Counted from the stretch's first letter, positions 1 through 5,766 are shown. The stretch: DNA of 5,766 nt from Pseudomonadota bacterium (GCA_021795795.1 JAJYPA010000519.1:1-5766), one strand, 5' to 3'. The notes: generated by a model not told the origin, from the sequence alone. Made by a program: numbers and translations.

Positions 1-2284
1 GCATTTCAATGGCGGCATTTTTATCAATTGCCGGATTCAGCGTCATTTGCAGGCCGGACAGGTATTTTTCAAAAGCAGCTCGCGCTTCTGGCTGCCTCAG
101 CAAATCCCGAAAGCGCAATTCCAGCCGCCCAGCGATCTTGGCAATATCTTTGGCCCAATCAGCCCAATATTCACGATCACCCAACTTTTTAGGGATGATG
201 GCGTACACTGCCTGGCTGATTTGCTCCAGTGGCAGATTGGGGAAGTCTAACGGCAGATTTTCAGTGTTATTGCCATCGCGGTCTTTTTTAGTTCCGCCAT
301 CTCCAGTAATCACCTTGATCTTGCGCCGAAATTCCGCCTCATCGACCAGCGATTCATCGTGTGCCCGCAATGCCTTGATGACCTTCCATATACCCTTGAA
401 CTGTGCGTCCTTGTCTACGTAATTGTTGTAGTCGGACACCTGGGACATGGGGATACAGACGGGCAGGATAATGTAGCCGAATTTCTTGCCGTCCACTTTG
501 CGCATAACCCGACCCACCGACTGCACGATGTCCACCATGGACTCACGGGTATCAAAGAACACCACTGCATCCAGGGCGGGCACGTCTACGCCCTCAGAAA
601 GGCATCTGGCATTGGATAAAATGCGGCAATGGTCCTCGCCGGGTTGCGCCTTAAGCCAGTCCAGTGACTTTTGTCGGATCATGGCATTCATGGTGCCGTC
701 CACATGCTTCAAATCGCAGTGCACCATAGGGCCTTCCTCGCCAACCTCCTGGTGCTCCTGATAGATCGCCACCAGACGGTCAAAAACCTCAATCATCTGC
801 TTGGAACCATTGATAGACCGCGAGAAGGCCACAGCCCGACGCATAGGGTCAGGATCGTTGCTCAGGACTTCCTCTTGCCCGTCATCAGCCAGCAAACCCT
901 GCTTGGATAGCCCTTTCCAGCTACCGATGATCTTGGCCGCAAAATTGATGTCCACGGCCTTCTTGTCGTCGATTTTGTATGCGTTATTGTAGGCGTTGGC
1001 GAGTTTCGCCATGCGCTCCTCATCGACAGCCACGATGAGCACTTTGTATTCGGTCAGCAGGTCTTGATCTACGGCCTTGCCAAAGCCCATACGGTAAAAT
1101 TCAGGGCCGTATGTGTCCTCGTCGTCCATGGAATACAGTGTGGCATTGGCGGCCTGCGCCTTGCCCTTTGAGGCGTCGGCAAATATGCGTGGCGTTGCCG
1201 TCATGTAGAGCCGCTTGTTGGCCCGTATCAGGCGATTGTGATGAACTTTGACGAACTCGGAATCATCCTTATCGGTCGCCAGCGTCAGTCCGGTAGTCCG
1301 GTGCGCTTCGTCGCAGATAATCAGATCCAGCGCACCCAGACCTTTCTTCTGAGAATCTATTACCACCTGAATAGACTGATAGGTGCAGAAAATAATGGTG
1401 CGACGGCCTTTACTGACTTTCTGGATGGCTCCTAACAACTTGTCCGGGTCGGTGGTCGCTGGGTACCCCAGGTCTTCCAGTCGCAGGTCTTCTTCATCCT
1501 TTCCGACCTTCACGTCAGAACACACTACAAAGGTGTGCTGTGGATCCAGCGCATCCGCAGTCCAGGCCCGCAGCGTTTGCGACACCAGGGAGATAGATGG
1601 GGCCAGGAACAACACGATGCCGTTGTCAGGGACGATCTGCTCCATGAGCCTGAGTGATGTGAAGGTTTTACCCGTACCACAAGCCATGATCAGTTTCCCG
1701 CGGTCATATGCGGAGAAGCCATCCTTGGTGAGTTGGATGGCTTCTTTCTGATCATCCCGCAGGTCTTTTTTCTTTTTGAGGGTGATCCGTTCCGGGTGTG
1801 GTAACTCAAACCGTGACCAGTCTACCGGGCTGTTCGCCAATTCCTCGAAGAACAACCGTATAACCGGCGGGAATTGCCCGGCAATGAGTTTTTCGGCGTT
1901 CTTGCCCCATTTGTCAGTCGTAGCTACCAGCAACTTTTGCGAGAAACGGGTAGCGCCGGTCTCCGTCTCAAACGTCTTGCTGGAAGTAGCAATAAAACGT
2001 TCCAGGTGCTGCATGTCAATCTGATGATTCTGGGCGTAGAACTTCGCCTGAATCGCCCAATATTCGCCGGTATCCTGTTCGCGGGCTACTAGGTCAACAC
2101 CAATATCGCCACCCTCCCAGCGATACGGGAAGTCATCCCACATCCAGACGGTTTCCAGTCGGTTCGCATATTCCGGGTCAACCAGCAGGTATTGCTGGAT
2201 GAGCCTTTCAAAATACTTGCCCTTGGCCCGTTCGTCAGGGGCAATGGCACGGAGAGCGGCGAGTGCGTCCTGGAATGTGGTCAT
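1..2284 (-). CDS. Type ISP restriction-modification enzyme, N-terminal nuclease and helicase part (cut by window edge)
   Basis: A single frame stays open for 761 codons from ATG 2284 to the left edge. Residues about 55-85 carry an Mrr-type PD-(D/E)XK nuclease core: Asp64 in GVD, then Gln79-Ala-Lys81 in IQAKFY. A superfamily 2 helicase follows: Walker A MACGTGKT (200-207), DEAH box (325-328) within DEAHRTTG, motif III TATP (362-365), motif V region NARCLSEGVDVP (558-569), and motif VI QSVGRVMRK (588-596). This nuclease-helicase order and these motifs match COG4889 and type ISP enzymes such as LlaGI and LlaBIII. In those, a coupler, an N6-adenine methyltransferase and a target-recognition domain follow in one chain of about 1,500-1,600 residues; these must lie left of base 1. 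Such enzymes recognise an asymmetric site, methylate one strand, and translocate on DNA before cleavage. The start has AAGGA 12 bases upstream. No stop or frameshift is visible. A nuclease-helicase lacking the methyltransferase cannot be excluded from this window alone. Confidence 0.9.
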   Translation of the reverse strand, partial: MTTFQDALAALRAIAPDERAKGKYFERLIQQYLLVDPEYANRLETVWMWDDFPYRWEGGDIGVDLVAREQDTGEYWAIQAKFYAQNHQIDMQHLERFIATSSKTFETETGATRFSQKLLVATTDKWGKNAEKLIAGQFPPVIRLFFEELANSPVDWSRFELPHPERITLKKKKDLRDDQKEAIQLTKDGFSAYDRGKLIMACGTGKTFTSLRLMEQIVPDNGIVLFLAPSISLVSQTLRAWTADALDPQHTFVVCSDVKVGKDEEDLRLEDLGYPATTDPDKLLGAIQKVSKGRRTIIFCTYQSIQVVIDSQKKGLGALDLIICDEAHRTTGLTLATDKDDSEFVKVHHNRLIRANKRLYMTATPRIFADASKGKAQAANATLYSMDDEDTYGPEFYRMGFGKAVDQDLLTEYKVLIVAVDEERMAKLANAYNNAYKIDDKKAVDINFAAKIIGSWKGLSKQGLLADDGQEEVLSNDPDPMRRAVAFSRSINGSKQMIEVFDRLVAIYQEHQEVGEEGPMVHCDLKHVDGTMNAMIRQKSLDWLKAQPGEDHCRILSNARCLSEGVDVPALDAVVFFDTRESMVDIVQSVGRVMRKVDGKKFGYIILPVCIPMSQVSDYNNYVDKDAQFKGIWKVIKALRAHDESLVDEAEFRRKIKVITGDGGTKKDRDGNNTENLPLDFPNLPLEQISQAVYAIIPKKLGDREYWADWAKDIAKIAGRLELRFRDLLRQPEARAAFEKYLSGLQMTLNPAIDKNAAIEM

Positions 2285-2296
2285 ATTTTTATGGTG

Positions 2297-2301
2297 TCCT
2301 T
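2297..2301 (-). promoter_or_regulatory. Ribosome binding site of the restriction enzyme gene
   Basis: AAGGA on the minus strand lies 12 bases before ATG 2284. The spacing is a little long, but no other good Shine-Dalgarno or in-frame start is nearby. An upstream ATG at 2311-2309 is out of frame and meets a stop after seven codons, so 2284 is the preferred start. Confidence 0.5.
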
Positions 2302-2481
2302 AAGCCCGTCATGAAAATTTATTATTATTGTCATTCACAATCATCACCGCCCTATATTTATCCTACCCAGAATCAAATCACATCACCAGAACAACGACAA
2401 CGTTATTGGGCATGGTCGGCCTATTATGCCATAGCATCATCCCGTGTCTGGGCAATCATCATTGTGGGATCGCACATTCCA

Positions 2482-2616
2482 TTATCCAAATGATTTGCAG
2501 GCGTGAGAAGCCGCATTTAAAACGGCACCAGAAAAACAAGGTAACGCTGCACTAATGGTAGCCGTCAGATATGAGCGCACCATACAACATGATAACGCTA
2601 TGCTAGATGTAGTCAT
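2482..2616 (-). CDS. Possible 44-residue reading frame abutting the operon's last gene
   Basis: The ATG at 2616-2614 follows the TAG stop of the 201-residue gene with no base between them (TAGATG), a layout that permits termination-reinitiation. The predicted peptide is rich in Ser, Ala and Cys, mildly hydrophobic, and matches no family I know. There is no separate ribosome binding site. Its composition could equally be chance, or leftover 3' sequence of a gene that was once longer. I list it only because of the exact stop/start junction. Confidence 0.12.
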   Translation of the reverse strand: MTTSSIALSCCMVRSYLTATISAALPCFSGAVLNAASHACKSFG

Positions 2617-3222
2617 CTATTGAACGGTTGTAGCCCCCCTTTGAACACCATCAGTCAGCCTCAGAAAATGTATGGATAACTTTATTAGAAGGAAATAATA
2701 GCCAACTTGATCTAACGTGAAAATATGTTGTGCGCGCTTGCTCACAAAGTCGTCCATCTGCATGACACCAAGCGTAGAAAAATCGGCAACAGCCTCTCTG
2801 CCATGTGGTCCACTTGGCAGATAGAACAGATGAGAAACGGCCTGCTTTTTCACCATGTTTATTTTATTGTTGATTTGCCCCTCAGTAACACCTCTAGACC
2901 GCCACAAAGAACTGAGTGCTTCGAGTGACAACAGCGGCGCAAAAGTGACATTGACCGGGTGACTCCGCGGGTTGCGCTGATCAATATCACAGGAATTTGA
3001 TAAAATAATGCCTGCCACCTCTTTTTCTTCACATGGGGTGGCTCTTCTTTTCCTGAGCATAACAAATCCTGTAAAGGCAGCACCCTGAACATAATCTTTC
3101 TGGCCAACAGCAAAAATGGTTCCTAGCGGATCAATATCTCCAAATGCCTTTTTAAATGCATTCTTGGCATCAACGGAGAGATAATCCGGGAACCATGACC
3201 TTAAAATTCCTTCCGTTGTCAT
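2617..3222 (-). CDS. Uncharacterised 201-residue protein with an ILSNSCDID motif (third gene of operon)
   Basis: I do not recognise a named family with certainty. The chain looks like a soluble mixed alpha/beta protein with no signal peptide. The most conserved-looking part is a hydrophobic strand running into Ser-Asn-Ser-Cys-Asp-Ile-Asp (72-81), followed by NVTFAPL (91-97) and HLFYLP (131-136). Hypothetical proteins with a strand ending in Ser/Thr-x-Ser/Thr-Cys-Asp occur in accessory regions, and Cys78 and Asp79 may be functional residues; that is inference. The start is ATG 3222, only three bases after the TAA of the 101-residue gene. It has no Shine-Dalgarno of its own, which suggests translational coupling. 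It stops with TAG at 2619-2617. Its AT content is higher than that of the flanking restriction gene. The C-terminal residues after about 190 look low in conserved character. Confidence 0.75.
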   Translation of the reverse strand: MTTEGILRSWFPDYLSVDAKNAFKKAFGDIDPLGTIFAVGQKDYVQGAAFTGFVMLRKRRATPCEEKEVAGIILSNSCDIDQRNPRSHPVNVTFAPLLSLEALSSLWRSRGVTEGQINNKINMVKKQAVSHLFYLPSGPHGREAVADFSTLGVMQMDDFVSKRAQHIFTLDQVGYYFLLIKLSIHFLRLTDGVQRGATTVQ

Positions 3223-3225
3223 TGA

Positions 3226-3531
3226 TTATGGATACAGTATATCGTGGCCTTGATCATATAAGTCCCATAAATCGTGGAAATAGAGCATATCTGGGTCATC
3301 CTGACTTATTTGATGTTTTGCCATTTCTACAAAAGCCAGATCCACGAACTCCGCAAGATATCGCTTCTGTTGTCCGGTAGCCTCATACGTGCCGTTGGCA
3401 AAGTGGCTTTCCACTATGATGCCAGAGGAAAAACTGGATAAAACAGCTTCTTGTGGCTGAAAACAAAGGCCAGCGCCACCCAATAACACAGAAGCCGCTA
3501 AAACTCTACTTATGGCCTCATTATTTGTCAT
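3226..3531 (-). CDS. Uncharacterised 101-residue protein (middle gene of operon)
   Basis: I do not recognise this protein. Residues 10-23 form a short hydrophobic Ala/Leu/Val/Gly run before a Phe-Gln-Pro. It is not a convincing signal peptide (no basic n-region beyond Arg9, no cleavage or lipobox site) and could be a buried helix. The second half is acidic and aromatic, with a helix of about residues 56-75 (Tyr58, Phe62, Phe67) and the DLWDLYDQGHD tail at 87-97. The start is ATG 3531, preceded five bases earlier by a GGGGG run that can serve as a weak Shine-Dalgarno. It begins 26 bases after the TIGR04255 gene's stop and ends three bases before the next ATG. Small size, acidic tail and position between two larger partners suggest an adaptor or inhibitor, but nothing in the sequence proves it. 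Confidence 0.7.
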   Translation of the reverse strand: MTNNEAISRVLAASVLLGGAGLCFQPQEAVLSSFSSGIIVESHFANGTYEATGQQKRYLAEFVDLAFVEMAKHQISQDDPDMLYFHDLWDLYDQGHDILYP

Positions 3532-3557
3532 CTATACCCCCAAAAATATACGGGCCA

Positions 3558-4316
3558 TCAGGAGTAAACCGGCCCAAACTTCTCCAACTGCTCATCCGAC
3601 ACCAAACTAAAGAACCGATTCTTTGCAATACCATGCACGACCTCTGTCTTTACAGCAAAGTCAGATAAAAAATCGGACAGGTTGCCACTATAGGGCTCAC
3701 AAATCGCGTCAACATCAAGAAGGGTACCAGTTTTTACAACTGTCATGTTGGAATTTTTTGCTGATGCATGCGAGATTACAGTGACCACACAAACGACATT
3801 GTTGATTCTATAGTCCGTACGTAGGCTGAAAAATTGATTTTTACCGCATATATCTTCCCCATCAGTCTCTATTTTTAGCTTTAGCTTGGACGACACAAAG
3901 CCTTCAATGTCGGATAGTATATTGATATACTTCATTGAATATCTTTCAATTGTTACACCATCAAAGCTAGCACTGATTATGTCCAGTATGTTTTTTATAT
4001 CCGCATTAAAGGATTGCCATCCTGGATATGAATCTTCACAGGTGAATGCTATAATGTTTTCACCAATACTGATTGTAACATTTCCTCTCCTGATAACCTT
4101 TTCAGGCTGATACTTTAATTGTGGATTGAGACTCTTTAGTTGTTCAAAGATCGCAGGTGGCATAGCCATAGGTAATTCTTTTACATCAATATCTTTTCCA
4201 ACTTGGTTAAAAAGTATACCTGGCAGCAACTGAGGCAGTTGCTTATGACTCGCAATGCGTAGTTCGAAAACCACCTGCGTAAGTGGCGATTTTCCAAGTC
4301 TTGTTGGGATGGTCAT
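3558..4316 (-). CDS. TIGR04255 family protein (first gene of operon)
   Basis: The 252-residue chain has the features I associate with the sporadically distributed TIGR04255 family, at a normal length for it. The N-terminus is LGKSPLTQVVFELRI (7-21), a Lys-Ser-Pro followed by a strand ending Phe-Glu-Leu-Arg. Then come EDSYPGWQSFNADIKNIL (94-111), ERYSMKYINIL (124-134), GTLLDVDAI (197-205), a helix with Ala-Val-x-x-x-x-Val-Val-His (221-228) and NRFFSLVSDE (233-242). No biochemical role is established that I know of. No catalytic motif, signal peptide or membrane segment is visible, so it is probably a cytoplasmic soluble protein. The start is ATG 4316 with GGGGA four bases upstream. The frame stays open upstream to a TGA near 4402, but holds no ATG or good start there. 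The gene heads a tight operon and is clearly AT-rich (sampled rows at 30-40% GC), which points to horizontal acquisition. Confidence 0.8.
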   Translation of the reverse strand: MTIPTRLGKSPLTQVVFELRIASHKQLPQLLPGILFNQVGKDIDVKELPMAMPPAIFEQLKSLNPQLKYQPEKVIRRGNVTISIGENIIAFTCEDSYPGWQSFNADIKNILDIISASFDGVTIERYSMKYINILSDIEGFVSSKLKLKIETDGEDICGKNQFFSLRTDYRINNVVCVVTVISHASAKNSNMTVVKTGTLLDVDAICEPYSGNLSDFLSDFAVKTEVVHGIAKNRFFSLVSDEQLEKFGPVYS

Positions 4317-4781
4317 GTTGTCCCCACGATAACAATCCTTTATGTTGATGCGTTTGCACTCAAAGATGACAACAGCCCCTGCACGGCATACTGTACATCA
4401 CGCGAGGTGTAAACGGCAAAACCGATCCACTTGATCCGTGACATGCACACCACGCAGTTTACCTATCCCCAGTCCATGCTCCAGACGTAGCTCCACCACC
4501 TCTGCCCCCACTCTTCCGCACCAACCAATCCGCACCGGGCCGTAATTTGCTCGCCGGAAGCAATTTGCCCTTCTGGTAAAGATACAGACCGTACCTCCAT
4601 CCTGCAAATGCCTGATCAGGTGCCGCATGGAATGGGGGCGGTTACGATATAGGGGCACCATGGTACAACCTGCCGTTCAGAACCCGCCTCCATACTGGAT
4701 GGCGCGCAGAATCAAGGGGCCACGCCGAACAGCACATGAGCCCCATGTTTTACGAGCGAACCAGGTCCACAGCCGCACCGG
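4317..4781. other. Gene-poor region between the operon and the 121-residue gene
   Basis: These 465 bases have no gene I can defend. All three minus-strand frames contain stretches of 30-90 codons broken by single stops: TGA near 4684 in the frame leading to ATG 4661, TAG at 4463 in another, and TAA near 4639 in the third. This is what a decayed coding region looks like. A start-stop overlap (ATGA) at the end of the 121-residue gene opens a frame of only 11 codons. The operon's promoter should lie in the part nearest 4316. A TTGTCA at about 4372-4367 could be a -35 box, but no matching -10 is found at normal spacing. Confidence 0.45.
4340..4600 (-). pseudogene. Possible decayed gene: one frame broken by a single TAG
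   Basis: In one minus-strand frame, a 45-codon ORF (ATG 4600 to TAG 4463) is followed six codons later by a 34-codon ORF (ATG 4444 to TAA 4340). If the TAG is read through, the whole is 86 codons. Both parts have protein-like composition: the first ends Trp-rich (RWWSYVWSMDWG), and the second runs SRDVQYAVQGLLSSL. Neither has a good ribosome binding site. A rival 87-codon frame at 4661-4398 overlaps most of this stretch, and I cannot decide between them from codon use. I recognise no family in either. It may be a degraded accessory gene, two tiny genes, or chance. Confidence 0.2.
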
Positions 4782-5147
4782 TCATTCGAGACCGCCTTTA
4801 CCTTTACCCTTCCGCTCCCGCACCCGCCGGGTCAACTCGTCAGTCGGCGTACCAGCCCGATCCATGACTTTCATCGTCGGCTCCACAGCGTCAAACTGAA
4901 CCTCGGCCATCAGCGCATTGAGCTTTTTGAGCGTGTTCTGAATCTGCATGCTGGCCGCGCGCGCATGCTCATACCCCAACTCCTCTTTCATGACCTTGGC
5001 GATGGTGTTGCCATCATCGAGTTTGTTCAGCGATTTCGCCTGCACCGAAATACCCTGCTCCGTCTGCTGAAGTAAAGGGTTGTCTGATGTCTGTCCGCAC
5101 AGCGGCTGGTTCTGCAGGGCTCCTCGGGCAGGCGTCGGACAAGCCAC
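4782..5147 (-). CDS. Uncharacterised 121-residue basic helical protein, possibly a truncated remnant
   Basis: I do not recognise a family. After a Pro/Gln-rich N-terminal 30 residues, the chain is predicted helical, with a mostly polar section at 33-85 (VQAKSLNKLDDGNTIAKV, then ARAASMQIQNTLKKLNALM) that could form a coiled coil. It ends in a strongly basic tail, RRVRERKGKGKGG (107-119), suggesting nucleic-acid contact. Codon use is GC-rich and regular, so the frame looks real. The start is uncertain: the listed GTG 5147 has no Shine-Dalgarno, and the frame stays open upstream to a TAG near 5191, into the likely end of the IS91-type element. GTG 5042 and ATG 4991 are alternative internal starts. 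The gene may have lost its 5' part when the element arrived. Its TGA overlaps an ATG that leads nowhere. Confidence 0.5.
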   Translation of the reverse strand: MACPTPARGALQNQPLCGQTSDNPLLQQTEQGISVQAKSLNKLDDGNTIAKVMKEELGYEHARAASMQIQNTLKKLNALMAEVQFDAVEPTMKVMDRAGTPTDELTRRVRERKGKGKGGLE

Positions 5148-5355
5148 GAAGGAGGAAACCGCGGGGGGAAACGTGACGTTCAGATGAGGCTACAGGCTAT
5201 GGGGATTTGAAGCGTCGTATCCTGGCACGAAAGGCCAAATTGGCATGACTGATGGGCTGATTTGTCCACTCGGGTAGGCAGCCTGTGGTCGTATATGACC
5301 GATTTCTGGCGATACACTACGGTTCAACAGGCTAAAATTATCCTGTTTTCTGGAC

Positions 5356-5371
5356 GAGGCCCAAGGGCCTC
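5356..5371. repeat. Perfect hairpin 1 in the IS91 terminal region
   Basis: GAGGCCC, two bases, then GGGCCTC form a perfect 7-base-pair inverted repeat. It lies 64 bases beyond the transposase stop, in the expected origin side of the element. No T-run follows on either strand, so it is not a classic intrinsic terminator. Confidence 0.6.
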
Positions 5372-5372
5372 T

Positions 5373-5390
5373 TATTGGCTCTGGCCAATA
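5373..5390. repeat. Perfect hairpin 2 in the IS91 terminal region
   Basis: TATTGGC, a four-base TCTG loop, then GCCAATA form a perfect 7-base-pair hairpin, one base away from hairpin 1. Paired hairpins at the origin end would fit single-strand recognition by a Y2 relaxase-like transposase, but that role is inferred. Confidence 0.6.
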
Positions 5391-5434
5391 TATCGCCGGT
5401 TGGCAGTGGGGTAGGTATCGGTATGCGCTGAAAA

Positions 5435-5766
5435 TCATAGCGCGCCTCGATATCGGGGTGGCGCACGGATGGAAGAGTCACGCACCAGAATGTCGACGAT
5501 GATCATCGCGGCCCCGCAATCCGGGCAGACAAAGGTGGGCTGGATGACTGTTCCTGCTGACGTTTCATCGTTTTGTGACGATGTATCGGGAGTCGCGTGT
5601 AAAAGCTTGCGGACCAGCACAAGGTTTTTCTTGCGCCCAGCGTTGGCCAGCAGCCCATAGTGTCGGATGCGATGGAAACTGCTGGGTAAAACATGCATCA
5701 GAAAGCGACGCATGAATTCGTCCGTACTGAGGGTCATGATTTTATGACGAGTACGACCTTTTGCCC
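5435..5766 (-). CDS. IS91-family (Y2) transposase, C-terminal end (start outside window)
   Basis: The frame is open from the right edge to TGA 5437-5435, giving about 110 residues. It contains the hallmark C-terminal block of IS91-type transposases (Pfam Y2_Tnp, PF04986): KGRTRHKIMTLSTDEF, then RRFLMHVLPSSFHRIRHYG and LLANAGRKKNL. It ends with a CPDCGAAM Cys-x2-Cys pair and an IRAPP tail. The enzyme catalyses single-strand, rolling-circle-like transposition of DNA without terminal inverted repeats. The catalytic HUH and tyrosine motifs lie further upstream, outside the window, so activity cannot be judged. ATG 5737 is internal to the domain, not the true start. No frameshift is seen in the visible part. 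Confidence 0.9.
   Translation of the reverse strand, partial: AKGRTRHKIMTLSTDEFMRRFLMHVLPSSFHRIRHYGLLANAGRKKNLVLVRKLLHATPDTSSQNDETSAGTVIQPTFVCPDCGAAMIIVDILVRDSSIRAPPRYRGAL

Larger units (their letters stand above)
2285..2616. other. Gap between the three-gene operon and the restriction enzyme gene
   Basis: These 332 bases hold no recognisable gene. The stretch near the restriction gene is AT-rich: AATAATAATAAATTTT on the minus strand at 2329-2314. It probably carries the restriction gene's promoter, but I find no -35/-10 pair with correct spacing that I would defend. An imperfect TTGT/ACAA dyad lies at 2329-2341. A GGCAT/ATGCC inverted repeat with a 12-base loop lies near 2408-2429. There is no clear hairpin plus T-run terminator for the upstream operon. 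A 44-codon minus-strand frame (2616-2482) starts directly after the operon's last stop codon; it is described separately. Confidence 0.5.
5182..5766 (-). mobile_element. IS91-family insertion sequence, 3' (oriIS-side) end; 5' part outside window
   Basis: The element is identified by its transposase end (5435-5766). In IS91-type elements the replication-origin end, oriIS, lies downstream of the transposase gene and abuts a GAAC or CAAG target tetranucleotide. Reading the minus strand past the transposase stop, GAAC occurs at about 5325-5322 and again at 5181-5178. I chose the second because the 121-residue frame opens about there, and because the 250 bases before it are non-coding with several inverted repeats. 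The left boundary is therefore a guess; the right boundary is not in the window. Confidence 0.5.

Noticed and set aside
9..2092. Series of plus-strand reading frames of 60-140 codons opposite the large minus-strand gene
   Set aside because: They lie antisense to a 761-codon frame with clear nuclease and helicase motifs, and show no family signatures of their own.
2303..2400. Candidate promoter for the restriction enzyme gene (AT-rich block at 2314-2329)
   Set aside because: An AATAAT -10-like box is present, but no -35 box matches at normal spacing, so I could not call it as a feature.
2859..3113. 84-codon minus-strand frame inside the 201-residue gene
   Set aside because: It is an out-of-frame shadow of the operon's third gene, with no ribosome site and a Cys/Arg/Leu-rich, non-protein-like composition.
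4317..4380. Candidate sigma-70 promoter for the operon (TTGTCA near 4372)
   Set aside because: No acceptable -10 box lies 16-18 bases downstream. The nearest AT-rich hexamers are too far away or match poorly.
4398..4661. 87-codon minus-strand frame starting MVPLYRN
   Set aside because: It has no ribosome site and is rich in Arg, Cys and Gly, as GC-rich chance frames are. A second frame through the same bases looks equally plausible, so neither is called as a gene.
4627..4899. 90-codon plus-strand frame
   Set aside because: It crosses antisense over the end of the 121-residue gene and the decayed region, and is extremely Arg/Pro-rich without motifs.
5354..5392. Hairpins considered as a bidirectional transcription terminator
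   Set aside because: No T-run follows the stems on either strand, so an intrinsic terminator is not supported.
5190..5438. 82-codon minus-strand frame after the transposase
   Set aside because: It overlaps the transposase stop (ATGA) but spans the hairpins and non-coding end of the element. Its composition (many Pro, Ser, Trp) looks like translated non-coding DNA, so I treat it as spurious.

Overview
The window looks like an accessory, defence-island stretch of a proteobacterial chromosome or plasmid. Moderate-GC flanks (sampled 60-base rows at 53-55% GC) surround an AT-rich insert (sampled rows at 30-43% GC). All genes I can support lie on the minus strand. No housekeeping gene, tRNA, rRNA or CRISPR array is visible, so I do not name a genus.

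Region by region, in the direction of transcription (right to left). Bases 5435-5766 hold the C-terminal end of an IS91-family (Y2, rolling-circle) transposase whose start lies beyond the right edge. Bases about 5182-5434 are the non-coding end of that element (the side expected to carry oriIS), with two perfect hairpins side by side and a GAAC tetranucleotide at a plausible boundary. Bases 4782-5147 encode an unrecognised basic, helical 121-residue protein that may be a remnant cut by the insertion. Bases 4317-4781 hold no convincing gene, only short broken frames that look like decay.

Bases 2617-4316 are a tight three-gene operon: a TIGR04255-family protein, a 101-residue protein of unknown function, and a 201-residue protein with a Ser-Asn-Ser-Cys-Asp motif. 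It is much more AT-rich than its surroundings. After a 332-base gap comes a large gene (start 2284, running off the left edge). It encodes the nuclease and helicase half of a type ISP single-polypeptide restriction-modification enzyme (LlaGI/LlaBIII-like): an Mrr-type PD-(D/E)XK nuclease followed by a superfamily 2 helicase. Its methyltransferase and target-recognition parts should lie to the left of base 1.

How they may work together: the restriction enzyme is a complete defence concept by itself. The AT-rich trio beside it has operon spacing, a sporadically distributed family and a foreign composition, so it is the best candidate for an undescribed, possibly defensive, system. That role is inferred from context only. 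The IS91-type element offers a route by which such cargo could have been moved, since these elements can carry neighbouring DNA by one-ended transposition.
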